64,000 nucleotides of DNA from Streptomyces sp. LBL (GCF_029893585.1 NZ_JARXYX010000039.1:28565-92564), one strand, 5' to 3'; numbered from the stretch's first letter, positions 7,717 through 15,465 are shown. Numbers and translations are program-made. Notes: generated by a model from the sequence alone, not told the origin.

Positions 7717-8238
7717 GTGAACCTCCTTGCCATGCACACGCACGTCGCCACCGGCGGACAGCCGGAGGGCTGTACCTGTCCCCGAAGCGCGTGCGGCGGC
7801 TCCGAATCCGGGCCCGGAGTCCTCAACGACTGCACAGCCCACGGCACCATCGCCATCACCCACCACCACGCCTTCGACTGCCCGGCCCTCCCCGCCGACA
7901 CCGACCTGTCCCGCCTGTGGCTCCTCGTCACCAAGTGGACCGAGACCGGCCCGGCCATCCTCCGCGCCTACCAGTTCGACCGCGTCTTCCTGGCCGACCT
8001 GCGCGGCAGTTCCACCCTGTGGGACGTCGCCGAGGGCAACACCGCCGAAGACGCCTCCCGCGCGTGGCAGGACCACATCGACGCCATGCGCGCCGACACT
8101 GCCCGCCGACAGGCCGCCGAGATCGCTGAGATGCAGCGCCGCCGACGGCTGCGGGAGCAGTCGCTCGCCGCACTGCGCCGCTCTGGCCAGCGCCGCGCCC
8201 ACCAGATACTCGCCGCCCCCGACGTCGACGAGCCGTAG
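7717..8238 (+). CDS. Hypothetical protein with N-terminal Cys/His cluster (173 aa)
   Basis: GTG 7717 follows the leader hairpin and GAACGAAGGGA. The first 55 residues carry several Cys and His (GCTCPRSACGG, NDCTAHG, HHHAFDC), suggesting a metal site. The middle is globular (LSRLWLLVTKWTETGPAIL). The last 60 residues are a long charged helix rich in Arg, Gln and Ala (about 120-165) that is probably a coiled coil. I do not recognise the family. Confidence 0.65.
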   Translation: MNLLAMHTHVATGGQPEGCTCPRSACGGSESGPGVLNDCTAHGTIAITHHHAFDCPALPADTDLSRLWLLVTKWTETGPAILRAYQFDRVFLADLRGSSTLWDVAEGNTAEDASRAWQDHIDAMRADTARRQAAEIAEMQRRRRLREQSLAALRRSGQRRAHQILAAPDVDEP

Positions 8239-8314
8239 AGCGGTCGCGCTCCGGGGCCCGGACGTACGAGCCGCCCCGGGGCGCGACGCAAGCACCACCC
8301 GCATGACCTCATCT

Positions 8315-8363
8315 CCCGGCCGGAGAGCACCGCGCCGGAACGTCCCGAACGAAGGAACACCGC
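8315..8363 (+). promoter_or_regulatory. Leader hairpin and ribosome-binding site
   Basis: A CCGGC-type stem around 8315-8338 with an AGAGCAC loop, followed by CGTCCCGAACGAAGGA and ATG 8364. No 18-bp promoter motif is adjacent. Confidence 0.65.
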
Positions 8364-8825
8364 ATGTCCCTGTCGACCACAGCGCCGACCGTCACGATCC
8401 CCGGAGCGTTCGGCGAGACCTTCACCGTCACGCCAGGCCGCATCGACGACGCTGCTCTCCGGGCGTTCAGGTCCGGCCAGTGCCACGCCCTCGCGCGTGC
8501 CGTCTCGGACACCACGGGGTGGCCCATGGCCCTGATCATCGACGCCGAGTGCGCGTACGACCCGGACCTGTGCGCCGACGACGACATAGCCGAAGGGCTG
8601 TGCACATGCCAGCTCCGGCACATCGTCGTCGTCCGCCCGGACGGACAGCACGTCGACATCACCGGCGCACACGCCCCGGGCACCGTGCCCGGCTACGAGG
8701 GCGCACCGGCCACGCCTCTGACCGAGGACCTGTGGCAGCACCTCCTCAACTCCGCGGACTGGCGGACGCCCGCTCTGCACGTCGCCCGCACGTTCGTCGC
8801 GCCGCTGATCGCCTCCCTGCCGTAG
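8364..8825 (+). CDS. Possible papain-like-fold protein (153 aa)
   Basis: ATG 8364 follows the leader hairpin. The sequence contains GQCHALARAV (residues about 38-47), then RHIVVVRPDGQHVDITGA further along. A Cys-His-containing helix start followed by a beta segment with His and then Asp resembles the Cys-His-Asp arrangement of small papain-fold hydrolases or transglutaminase-like proteins. If so, Cys40, the His of RHIVV and the Asp of VDITG would be the candidate triad. It also has CxC (LCTCQL). There is no signal peptide, so it would act in the cytoplasm. The assignment is tentative. Confidence 0.6.
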   Translation: MSLSTTAPTVTIPGAFGETFTVTPGRIDDAALRAFRSGQCHALARAVSDTTGWPMALIIDAECAYDPDLCADDDIAEGLCTCQLRHIVVVRPDGQHVDITGAHAPGTVPGYEGAPATPLTEDLWQHLLNSADWRTPALHVARTFVAPLIASLP

Positions 8826-8838
8826 CCCTCCGCCGCCC

Positions 8839-8873
8839 GGCCGCGCCCCCGAACTGCTCCCCGGGGCGCGGCC
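8839..8873. terminator. Intergenic GC hairpin
   Basis: Perfect 11-bp inverted repeat (GGCCGCGCCCC at 8839-8849, complement at 8863-8873) between two early genes. No T-run. Confidence 0.55.
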
Positions 8874-8892
8874 CCCTCGAAAGGCCCTCGCC

Positions 8893-9816
8893 ATGCCCCC
8901 GCCCGTCACTGCCCCCGCCCACCCCGTCTGCCCCGCCCAGACTCTCGCCGGACGCGTCGCCGCCCTCCTCCCGGAGCGGTCCGGTACACCGTGGACCGTC
9001 GAGCCCTGCACCGCATGGTGGACCGTCCGCTACCCCGCTGCTCGCCTCGTGCAGGGTGACCGCGCCCTGGTCCTGGTCGCCCGCACCTGGGACACGCAAA
9101 TCGGCTGGCAGCTCCCCGACCGCGAACCGACCCGGCCCGACCTCCACCTCGAGAGCATGAGCCCGGCCGTGATCGCGCGTGAGGCGCTGCGCCTGGTCCT
9201 GCCCGTCCTCGACGACGAGGCCGCCGGGCACGCCGCGAAGGACGGCCCCCACGTGATGGGGCGGCTGGAGCTGCTGAACGAGATCGGGCACGCGATGCGC
9301 CTGCATGGCGCGGCGACGTACAACCGGATCGGCCTGCTCGTGAACTCGTCCACCCTGGCGTGGGGCGCGCCGTCCGGCGCCCGGTACTCCGTCACCCTCC
9401 ACGGCACGAACCCCGTGGCCGACGTCCAGATACAGGGCCCAGTGCGCGCCGTCGAGAAGGCCGTGACCTACTTCCTGCCCCCGGCCGCCGATGAACGGCA
9501 CGAGGTGCCTCGCGTCCGCGGACGTCTGCAGCGCCGCCTGGCCGCCGTTCTCGCCCGGCACGGGCAGGTCGAGCAGACCGAGCAGGGCGGACTCGCGTTC
9601 AGCACCGGCCCCGGCCCCGGGCCGTACGGGTACGCCACGCCCGCCCGCGACCCCCAGGCCCGCCAAAACCACACCCCCCGGGGGCCCGACGCCCTCCGGG
9701 GGGTGGGGGCGCACTCCGTTCCCCCCCGCCCCCCGCAGCTCGGCCGCTCACCCCCCCCGCGCCCCGCGGCCGGCCGGGGGGCGCACCCCACTGCTGGAAG
9801 GACACACCACCCGTGA
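8893..9816 (+). CDS. Hypothetical protein (307 aa) with low-complexity tail
   Basis: ATG 8893 follows CGAAAGGCCCTCGCC. Residues 1-235 look like a normal globular protein (SGTPWTVEPCTAWWTVRYP, then a helical region ending EQTEQGGLAFSTG). Beyond about residue 240 the sequence becomes Pro/Arg/Gly-rich over long C and G runs (9650-9790). It may therefore be read out of frame after an indel, or be non-conserved tail. The stop overlaps the GTG of the next gene at 9813. I do not recognise the family. Confidence 0.6.
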   Translation: MPPPVTAPAHPVCPAQTLAGRVAALLPERSGTPWTVEPCTAWWTVRYPAARLVQGDRALVLVARTWDTQIGWQLPDREPTRPDLHLESMSPAVIAREALRLVLPVLDDEAAGHAAKDGPHVMGRLELLNEIGHAMRLHGAATYNRIGLLVNSSTLAWGAPSGARYSVTLHGTNPVADVQIQGPVRAVEKAVTYFLPPAADERHEVPRVRGRLQRRLAAVLARHGQVEQTEQGGLAFSTGPGPGPYGYATPARDPQARQNHTPRGPDALRGVGAHSVPPRPPQLGRSPPPRPAAGRGAHPTAGRTHHP

Positions 9817-10328
9817 GCACTGCCCCCCTGACCCCGATCTCCGCGTTCGAGGACGCACGGGCTTAGGCGCGCGCCGCCGCTGTCGTGATGCTGCCGCTCG
9901 TCGCCTACACGCTGCACGCCCAGTTCCCCACCGCGGCGTTCCTGGTCGTCACCCGGTCGGCCGACGAGGACGACTACGACGAGCTGAGCCTCGACTCCGT
10001 TCGGGACGCGGACGGCGGGATCGTGTGGGAATTCGCGCAGGACGGGCGCGGCACCGACCCGCTTCCGGCCGTCCCGGAGGACATCGCCGCCCTGTGGGGC
10101 TCGTACGACCCGCAGGACCCGGACGTCCTCCTGGAGCTGCTGCAGCGCGTGAAGGACACCGCCCCGTACGACTTCCTCCCGTTCCTGTCGCCCGAGGCGA
10201 TGCAGGGCGACGAGGAGAACGCGGAGCGCACCCCGCTGGGCACTCCCCTCGTTCCAGCCGTCTGCCCGCTGCACAGCGACGAGTGCCCGCCGCAGGACCA
10301 CGCCGAGCCGCCCGCGCCCCTCGACTGA
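9813..10328 (+). pseudogene. Amber-interrupted gene (172 codons)
   Basis: GTG 9813 has a good ribosome-binding site (GGAAGGA) and gives VSTAPLTPISAFEDARA, then an in-frame TAG at 9864-9866. The same frame then continues without a break to 10328 (LPLVAYTLHAQFPTAAFLVV and on), clearly as coding sequence. The only later starts (GTG 9885, ATG 9888) have no ribosome-binding site. The simplest reading is a CAG-to-TAG mutation. Alternatives are amber suppression or a short start at 9888. The product would be acidic and about 171 aa. I do not recognise the family. Confidence 0.65.
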
Positions 10329-10431
10329 CCGGCCACCCCGGGCGCCGGTGTCACAGACCGGCGCCCCTGCCCGTTCCCTTCCACGCCCGGCACTGCTCGC
10401 CGGGCACGGCCCAACCCACTGGAGAGACCAC

Positions 10432-11069
10432 GTGCCCAAGCCCGACCCGCAGCACGAGCCGGACTTCGTCGACGTCTACTCGAACCCGGACCTGATCGGT
10501 TCGGAGACGGGCGGCCCGGCCCGCATGGAGCAGCGCAACGGCCGAGTCTTGCGCTCCCGGCCGAAGCGCGAGCACCGGCCCGGCGAGGACCCGCTGCCCG
10601 ACGAACGGCTGGCGGAGATCCGCGCCGCCGCGGACACGCCGGAGCTGCGCGAACTGCTCGGAGAGCTGGACCGCGTCCGCGCGCTACTGAGCACCACCCT
10701 GGAGGCGAACGGCACGCTCCTGGACAACTGGGCCCGGCTGGAGGGCGTGGCCCCGCACCCGTTCCTCGGTGTGTTCTGCCGAACGTGCCGCGCCGAGGTG
10801 CAGCCGGGCACGGAGGGGCCGCGGCACTCGCCCACCGTGATCAGGCGCGCCCTGTACGCGATGCACGAGGAGAATCGGTCGCCCCTGGACGCGGAAAGGC
10901 GATCCGGTGGCACGCCGAGGACCAGTGGGCGCGGCTGGTCGCCGAGGCCGGCCTCGGACCCAAGGGGTCCAACGCCGACGCCGAAGGCCCGCGGTGCGCG
11001 GTGTGCCTGACTCCGATCGCCGAGCACGCCGGGCGGTACTGCGAGCGCCCAGCCACCCGGTACTGCTGA
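10432..11069 (+). pseudogene. Frameshifted gene with C-terminal zinc ribbon
   Basis: GTG 10432 (GGAGAGACCAC upstream) opens a frame whose product is coding-like to about 10895 (it includes a CRTC motif). It then degenerates into Pro/Arg-rich sequence. From about 10898 a second frame carries the natural continuation (KAIRWHAEDQWARLVAEAG) and a Cys cluster (CAVCLTPIAEHAGRYC), ending at 11069. One missing base near the AAA at 10895-10897 would join the two. It may be a real pseudogene or a sequencing error. The repaired protein would be about 212 aa with two CxxC-type sites. Confidence 0.65.
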
Positions 11070-11175
11070 GCGTGGCGCCCGGCCTCGTTCGTCTACAGGG
11101 GACCGGGCGTACCCGCCCGCGATAGTGCAGCCGCGAGACTTCCAGGACCTTTTTCCCTGACCACCCCTTCCATTC

Positions 11176-11247
11176 GTCTCATTGCTGTACTATATGGGGT
11201 GTTGGCGGAGAGCAGCCGCCGACAGTCCCGAACGAAGGAACGCCGCA
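11176..11247 (+). promoter_or_regulatory. Early promoter motif plus leader hairpin
   Basis: 11176-11193 reads GTCTCATTGCTGTACTAT, followed by GTTGGCGG (11201-11208) and its near-complement ending at 11223, with loop AGAGCAG. AGTCCCGAACGAAGGA then leads to ATG 11248. It drives the C5 methyltransferase. Confidence 0.8.
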
Positions 11248-12570
11248 ATGAGGACCCTCCCAGCCAAGGTTCAGACCGCCGTCCACGTCGCCACGCTCGC
11301 CCGTAAGGCCGGTCGGCCCATCCCCGCCAAGGTCCTCCCGATCCTCGAAGAGGCCGCCGCCCCGTGGCCCGCGGAGTGGCTGCTCGCCCCGCTCCCCGGC
11401 GACCCGATCCGAATCGTCGAGCTGTTCGCGGGCCCCGGTGGTTGGTCGGAGGGCATCGCCACCGTCCTCGGCGTCGCCGTGGACGCCGTCGGCATCGACG
11501 TCTCCAAGGATGCGTGCGCCACCGCCACCGCCGCCGGGCACTTCCGCATCTGTGCCGACATCACCACCCTGGACCCCGAGCACTACGCCCTGCGCCACGT
11601 GCGCGGCCTCATCGTCTCCCCGCCGTGCCCCTGCTTCTCGCCCGCCGGGAAGCACTCCGGGCAGGAACAGGCCAACATCGACGTCCTGTGCAGGGTCATC
11701 GCCCAGACTTCCGAGGCGGGCGGGTTCCTCCCCGGCAACGAGCTCGACGACTGGTGTGAGGGCTGCGACACCTGCGACGAACTCGGCTACCACGACGGGT
11801 TCGCCCCGCGCTCCGGCGTCACCTGGGACGAACTGCGCGCCCAGCTCGCACCGCTCACCGACGCCCGCATCGGCCTCATGGCCGAGCTGCTGTTCTGGGC
11901 GTTCGGGCTCCAGGCCGGGGGCGCGCCGCTCCAGTTCATCGCGATGGAGCAGTCCAGCCGACTGCCTCAGCAGATCCTCGACGACATCCGCCTAGAGCTG
12001 CGCGGAGGCCAAGAAGAGGGAGAGTGGTACTGGAGCACCCAGGGCGTCCTCGAAGCCTCCGAGTTCGGTCTCGCTTCCCGCCGCGAGCGGGTGTTCTTCC
12101 TGGCCTCCCGCCGCCTGTCGTACCTGCCCGAGCCCGCCGAGAACGTCCGCCGGACCACGATGGCGCAGGCTCTCGGCTGGAAGGAAGGCGAGCGGATCAA
12201 CACCCGTGGCGTCCGCCCGCTCGACCCGGCCACCGGCCGCCCCAAGGGCGGGAACGAGTTCTCCGCCGACAAGCCGTCCAACTGCCTCACCGGCAAGGCC
12301 CGCACCTGGAAGCGGGTCTCTGACGGCCTGCGCCTCACCCAGAACGAGGCCGGAACGCTCGTCGGGTTCCGCGCCTCCTACCCCTGGTTCGGATCCCGCA
12401 CCAGCGCGTTCCAGCAGGAGGCCGACGTCGTCCCCCCGCTCATGGCGGCGTTGGTGCTCGCCCAGTTCTTCGGCGTCGACGGCACCGCACGGGCCGCCGA
12501 CTACCTGTTCCAGCTCTACCGAATGGACGAGCTGACCGGCAACGCCGAGGACTTCGACACGGCCGCCTAA
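11248..12570 (+). CDS. DNA (cytosine-5) methyltransferase
   Basis: This is a C5-cytosine methyltransferase (440 aa) that transfers a methyl group from S-adenosylmethionine to cytosine in DNA. Visible motifs in order: motif I ELFAGPGGW (about 58-66), motif IV SPPC with the catalytic Cys (about 124-127), an EQ in place of ENV (motif VI, in MEQSS), RRERVFF (motif VIII-like), and a C-terminal GTLVGF / VVPPLMAA stretch of the motif X type. A Cys cluster (CEGCDTCDEL) is inserted after motif IV. It has its own early promoter and leader hairpin. No restriction enzyme lies beside it, so it most likely protects the element from host restriction. Confidence 0.92.
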   Translation: MRTLPAKVQTAVHVATLARKAGRPIPAKVLPILEEAAAPWPAEWLLAPLPGDPIRIVELFAGPGGWSEGIATVLGVAVDAVGIDVSKDACATATAAGHFRICADITTLDPEHYALRHVRGLIVSPPCPCFSPAGKHSGQEQANIDVLCRVIAQTSEAGGFLPGNELDDWCEGCDTCDELGYHDGFAPRSGVTWDELRAQLAPLTDARIGLMAELLFWAFGLQAGGAPLQFIAMEQSSRLPQQILDDIRLELRGGQEEGEWYWSTQGVLEASEFGLASRRERVFFLASRRLSYLPEPAENVRRTTMAQALGWKEGERINTRGVRPLDPATGRPKGGNEFSADKPSNCLTGKARTWKRVSDGLRLTQNEAGTLVGFRASYPWFGSRTSAFQQEADVVPPLMAALVLAQFFGVDGTARAADYLFQLYRMDELTGNAEDFDTAA

Positions 12571-12579
12571 TGGCCGCCC

Positions 12580-12605
12580 GGCCCCCGCCCACCCGGGCGG
12601 GGGCC
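12580..12605. terminator. Strong hairpin after methyltransferase gene
   Basis: Perfect 11-bp inverted repeat (GGCCCCCGCCC at 12580-12590, complement at 12595-12605, 4-nt loop) 10 nt after the stop of the C5 methyltransferase. It probably ends the early rightward transcript. Confidence 0.65.
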
Positions 12606-12624
12606 GCCGTCGTTCCCGGACCCT

Positions 12625-12654
12625 GTCACAGCCCGGGGCCGCCCGACGTTCCCC
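12625..12654 (+). promoter_or_regulatory. Late-type motif, class B (GTCACAG...CGTTCCCC)
   Basis: GTCACAG at 12625 and CGTTCCCC at 12647-12654, with ATG 12659 lying 34 nt after the first G and no ribosome-binding sequence between. It closely matches the element at 21380-21409. Confidence 0.5.
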
Positions 12655-12658
12655 CGGC

Positions 12659-12907
12659 ATGAGCAACCAGACGTCCCTCCCGCGCCTCGACATCGGCCGC
12701 CAGCTCCGGGAGACCATCACCCCGTTCCAGCGCTGGCACACGTATTGCCCGGGCAACCAGTTCCGGGAGGCCGCCGCCGCGTTCCGTCTCCTCGCCGCGC
12801 GGCTCGAGGAGGGCCAGCGCGCGCCGTACTGGGTGGCTCAGGCTCCCCGCCGCCACCGCCGGGCCCCTGGCACGCCCCGCCGCCGTTCGACGGCTCGCCG
12901 CGCATGA
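12659..12907 (+). CDS. Small hypothetical protein (82 aa), probably leaderless
   Basis: ATG 12659 has no ribosome-binding sequence and lies immediately after the class B late-type motif, as expected for a leaderless message. The first 55 residues look globular (LRETITPFQRWHTYCPGNQF, then an Ala/Arg helix). The last 20 are Arg/Pro-rich. The stop overlaps the ATG of the next gene (ATGA at 12904), so the two are probably translationally coupled. I do not recognise the family. Confidence 0.55.
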   Translation: MSNQTSLPRLDIGRQLRETITPFQRWHTYCPGNQFREAAAAFRLLAARLEEGQRAPYWVAQAPRRHRRAPGTPRRRSTARRA

Positions 12908-13269
12908 GCGCCCCCGACCCGTCGCCCTTCGCGACCGGCGGACTCTTCCACGCGCTCGGCCCGTTCGTCGTCCTCACCGCGACGGTCACCGTGGACGGAG
13001 AGACCGTCACGGTTCAACAGCCGGTCGACCGCGCCGTCTGGCAGCACATCGCCGCCGACCCGGCCATGCGCGCCGCCTACGAACGAGGACTACGTCACCG
13101 TCTCGCCGTCGCCCTGGTGGCCCGCCTCGCCCCGGCCGTCACCGTGCACGACCCGACCCCGCCGGGCGAGGCCGTGTCCGGCGCCCTGGCGCGCGCCGAC
13201 GCTGCGATGCGCAACCAGCCGGCGCCGGAACAGCGCACGCCGTCCGACCGCATCGAGGAGACCCGCTGA
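12904..13269 (+). CDS. Hypothetical protein (121 aa)
   Basis: ATG 12904 overlaps the preceding stop. The product begins MSAPDPSPFATGG, has a beta hairpin (VVLTATVTVDGETVTVQQPV) and then a helical half ending with a charged tail. No motif I recognise. Its stop overlaps the next ATG (13269), extending a tightly coupled cluster of four small genes (12659-13843). Confidence 0.6.
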   Translation: MSAPDPSPFATGGLFHALGPFVVLTATVTVDGETVTVQQPVDRAVWQHIAADPAMRAAYERGLRHRLAVALVARLAPAVTVHDPTPPGEAVSGALARADAAMRNQPAPEQRTPSDRIEETR

Positions 13270-13757
13270 TGGAACCCCGTCTCGCCGTCCACCGGGGCGT
13301 GAGCGCCCTCGAGGCCCTCTACGTCCTGAACGAGCGGGAAACCGTTCCCCTGAGCCGTCTCGGCTTCCTCGTGATCACGGGCACGTACACGCCGCACTGG
13401 AGCGAGCCGCGCCGGTGGCCGTTCACTCCCGGGGAAGTCCTCGTCGTCCACCACACGCCCGACGGGACGCACGAGTTCCTCGGTCAGGGTCGCGACCTGT
13501 TGGACACCCGCTGGGAAGACATGCACTGGTGCACCCACCGGGACGACAACCTGGGGTCTGCCTTGGGCGTCGCCGCCCTCGTCGCGAGCGACCGGCCCCG
13601 CGGCTACTACGAGTGGACCGCCGACGGCCTGACGTACTGCGCGGACCAGGCCGTCGGCGAGGAACTGTGGTGTTCCCGCCAAGACGGCAGCGTGGTGCGC
13701 GTCGCCGACCACGCCGGGCGTCGCCCCTGGCGGCTCGAACTAAGCTCCGAAGGATGA
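13269..13757 (+). CDS. Hypothetical protein (162 aa)
   Basis: ATG 13269 overlaps the preceding TGA. The product is a mixed alpha/beta protein rich in Trp and His (YTPHWSEPRRWPF, DMHWCTHRDD), with a beta-rich central region (GEVLVVHHTPDG). It has no signal peptide or membrane segment. I do not recognise the family. Its stop overlaps the ATG of a 29-codon frame at 13754. Confidence 0.6.
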   Translation: MEPRLAVHRGVSALEALYVLNERETVPLSRLGFLVITGTYTPHWSEPRRWPFTPGEVLVVHHTPDGTHEFLGQGRDLLDTRWEDMHWCTHRDDNLGSALGVAALVASDRPRGYYEWTADGLTYCADQAVGEELWCSRQDGSVVRVADHAGRRPWRLELSSEG

Positions 13758-13843
13758 GCACCCCCACCCCGTCCGCCGAGGAGAAGCCGTTCGACTGCCT
13801 CACCGACTGGACTGCAATTGCATCTGTCCGGGGGTGGCCCTGA
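13754..13843 (+). CDS. Possible 29-residue peptide
   Basis: ATG 13754 overlaps the stop of the previous gene (ATGA) and is preceded by CGAAGG at a good distance. It encodes 29 residues (MSTPTPSAEEKPFDCLTD and on). The coupling suggests it is translated, but its length makes this uncertain and no function can be proposed. Confidence 0.35.
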   Translation: MSTPTPSAEEKPFDCLTDWTAIASVRGWP

Positions 13844-13912
13844 TCAGGTGGTTCGGGCCCTGGCCGTTGACCGCCGCCCTCGTGACCTGGCGCCGGGCCA
13901 TACGGTCGGCCC

Positions 13913-14233
13913 ATGCGGATGGACTGGCCCGACGTGCCGGACTGGATGGCGGACTGCGCCGAGTGCTGCCGGATGTACCGGGGCGTGGTTGCCGCCCATG
14001 AGCTGTCGAATCTGTGCTTCACCCTCGATGTGCCGCTGACCGACCTGCGCTCCGGCCTGTTCGCCCGGCACGTTCTGCGGGAGCACCGCGGCGGTGTGCC
14101 GACGGAGCCGCACCGCGACTGTGAGCTGTGCGAGCAGTACGCGTTCGACGACTCGGACGTCTTGCTGTTCCTCCGCGCAGAGCACCAGGCCCGCGCCCTG
14201 TTCCTGCCTGCGGACATTGAGATCCGCGGCTGA
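13913..14233 (+). CDS. Small cysteine-rich protein, possible zinc binder (106 aa)
   Basis: ATG 13913 opens a 106-residue acidic protein. The Cys pairs CAECC near residue 15 and CELC near residue 72, plus single Cys and His residues, suggest a zinc site. The rest is helical. The start has no clear ribosome-binding site. A CATACGGT sequence just upstream recalls the late -10-like box, but there is no matching upstream half, so its promoter is uncertain. I do not recognise the family. Confidence 0.6.
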   Translation: MRMDWPDVPDWMADCAECCRMYRGVVAAHELSNLCFTLDVPLTDLRSGLFARHVLREHRGGVPTEPHRDCELCEQYAFDDSDVLLFLRAEHQARALFLPADIEIRG

Positions 14234-14240
14234 AAGAGAA

Positions 14241-14349
14241 GGGCACGGCGCTCGCAGGGGATTCGAACCCCTCGGTGGCACCGGAGGCGGTGATCGTGGC
14301 GGCCCGCAGGCTCGCCCCGCCTCACTCCAGTGGTGCGCGCGCCGTGCCC
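14241..14349 (-). other. tRNA-like structure: T-arm inside a long inverted repeat
   Basis: On the minus strand, 14272-14256 reads AGGGGTTCGAATCCCCT, a perfect T-arm (5-bp stem, TTCGAAT loop). The segment is closed by an 11-bp inverted repeat (14241-14251 with 14339-14349). A CACCG / CGGTG hairpin just before the T-arm resembles the long variable arm of class II tRNAs. I cannot fold a normal 7-bp acceptor, D arm and anticodon arm, and there is no encoded CCA. It could be a decayed tRNA, a tRNA-like element, or an attachment site derived from a tRNA 3' end. Confidence 0.4.
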
Positions 14350-14402
14350 GGCACAGCCTGGCCGGCCGGGACCCCGGCGGGCAACCCGATTCGGCACCGC
14401 GC

Positions 14403-14432
14403 GACGCAAGACGTCCCCGGCCTCCACGATCC
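14403..14432 (+). promoter_or_regulatory. Late-type motif, class A
   Basis: GACGCAAG (14403-14410), 14-nt spacer, CACGATCC (14425-14432). The start codon GTG 14466 follows with a TGGAAGG ribosome-binding sequence. Confidence 0.55.
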
Positions 14433-14465
14433 GCGGCCTCACACCTCCGCCTGGAAGGCCCCGCC

Positions 14466-14822
14466 GTGAAGAACCAGTTCCCGCAGCAGCCGAACGACCG
14501 TCGCTCCCGCCTGATCATTGCCGTCGCGGTCGGCGTGTTCGCATGCGCCCTGGTCGTGCTGTTCGCGTTCCTGGTCGCTGACGTCGCCGACGACAGCGAC
14601 AGCAGTTCCCGCCACTGTCCCGGCGTCGTGGGCACCGTCGACCCCGTGACGTGCCTGCCGTACGGCTCTGCGGGCGCGGCGCCCGCTGGTACCAACCATT
14701 CTGAGCGCGGCTCGAGCACCGCACGTAAGCCCGCCGCTCAGCCGAAGGCGCCCGCCGCGAAGGTCCCGGCCGCGCCGAAGGCTCCGGCCGCGCCGCCCCG
14801 CGTCTCCCTGGGCAAACGGTAA
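14466..14822 (+). CDS. Single-pass membrane protein with Ala/Pro/Lys tail (118 aa)
   Basis: GTG 14466 follows TGGAAGGCCCCGCC. A short basic N-terminus precedes one transmembrane helix (about residues 16-38, LIIAVAVGVFACALVVLFAFLV). Next comes a small extracytoplasmic segment with two Cys (HCPGVVG, VTCLPYG), and then an Ala/Pro/Lys-rich tail with PAAPKAPAA-type repeats. Such a tail is expected to be extended and to reach through the cell wall. I do not recognise a family. It is preceded by a class A late motif, so an envelope or lysis-related late role is possible. Confidence 0.65.
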   Translation: MKNQFPQQPNDRRSRLIIAVAVGVFACALVVLFAFLVADVADDSDSSSRHCPGVVGTVDPVTCLPYGSAGAAPAGTNHSERGSSTARKPAAQPKAPAAKVPAAPKAPAAPPRVSLGKR

Positions 14823-14844
14823 CGGTCCCAGGACGGCAGCACTC

Positions 14845-14874
14845 GACGTAAGGCGCCCGGGGCCGACATGGTCC
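14845..14874 (+). promoter_or_regulatory. Late-type motif, class A
   Basis: GACGTAAG (14845-14852), 14-nt spacer, CATGGTCC (14867-14874): the best consensus copy together with 17061-17090. GTG 14907 follows with GGAGG. Confidence 0.65.
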
Positions 14875-14906
14875 GGTCGCCCAGTTCCCGTACCGGAGGA
14901 TCACCT

Positions 14907-15257
14907 GTGTCCGACCCTGTCTCCTGTGCCAAGCACGCTCCCTGCTCTCGAGAGACCCCCTGCCCGCGGTGCGCGCGCCTGCTGCGCGTGATGGTCGTCT
15001 GCTGGGGCCTCGCCCTGGTCCTGGTCGTGGCCGTGCTCGCGGTCGTCGTCGTGCAGAACCGCGACACCTCGAGCGGCCCGACGCCCGCCCCGTCGACCAC
15101 GGCGCCCGCGGACCCGTCGCCTAGCGCTCCACCCACCAGCGAATCGCCGCGGCCGACCCCGTTGCCGACTGCGCCCATGCCGTCGGACCCGCCCGGCGGC
15201 GAGTGCAACATCTTCGACCCCGAGTGCTCGAGGGGCACCGGCGGCATCGAGGCCTGA
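14907..15257 (+). CDS. Single-pass membrane protein with Cys-rich N-terminus (116 aa)
   Basis: GTG 14907 follows GGAGGATCACCT. The N-terminal 25 residues hold five Cys (SCAKH, PCSR, PCPRC), probably a cytoplasmic zinc-binding knuckle. One transmembrane helix follows (about 29-53, VMVVCWGLALVLVVAVLAVVVV), then a Pro/Ser/Thr-rich extracytoplasmic tail ending with a short Cys pair. The same architecture as the preceding membrane protein suggests a pair. Each has its own class A late motif. Function unknown. Confidence 0.65.
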   Translation: MSDPVSCAKHAPCSRETPCPRCARLLRVMVVCWGLALVLVVAVLAVVVVQNRDTSSGPTPAPSTTAPADPSPSAPPTSESPRPTPLPTAPMPSDPPGGECNIFDPECSRGTGGIEA

Positions 15258-15366
15258 CCCATCCCGCGCGCTGCGACCTGGCTGAACGACTCCCCGGCCG
15301 GGGCGCAGTCGTTTCGCGGCGTGGGCCCGGATGGCAGCCGGCTGACCGGCCGGTAACTCTGCAGCG

Positions 15367-15396
15367 GACGCAAGGCTTCCGCCACGTGCAGGGTGC
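15367..15396 (+). promoter_or_regulatory. Late-type motif, class A
   Basis: GACGCAAG (15367-15374), 14-nt spacer, CAGGGTGC (15389-15396). It precedes GTG 15466, which has an AAGGGAG ribosome-binding sequence. The 208-nt gap 15258-15465 holds little else. Confidence 0.5.
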
Positions 15397-15465
15397 GCCC
15401 TTTGCCCGCGCCGTGTCCCTCGGCCGCCACCCGGTGGCCGCGCGCCGCGGGCGGAAGGGAGCAGC

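Noticed and set aside
7644..8320. Two GACGCAAG sequences (7644-7651 and 8285-8292) like the left half of the class A late motif
   Set aside because: At the 14-nt distance there is no CAnnnT box, and the genes that follow carry early-type leaders. Probably chance matches or decayed copies.
13884..13913. A late promoter before the gene at 13913
   Set aside because: CATACGGT resembles the -10-like box, but nothing resembling GACRYAA lies 22 nt before its start.
14241..14349. An amber suppressor tRNA that could rescue the TAG at 9864
   Set aside because: No CTA anticodon is present in the tRNA-like segment, and no cloverleaf can be drawn.
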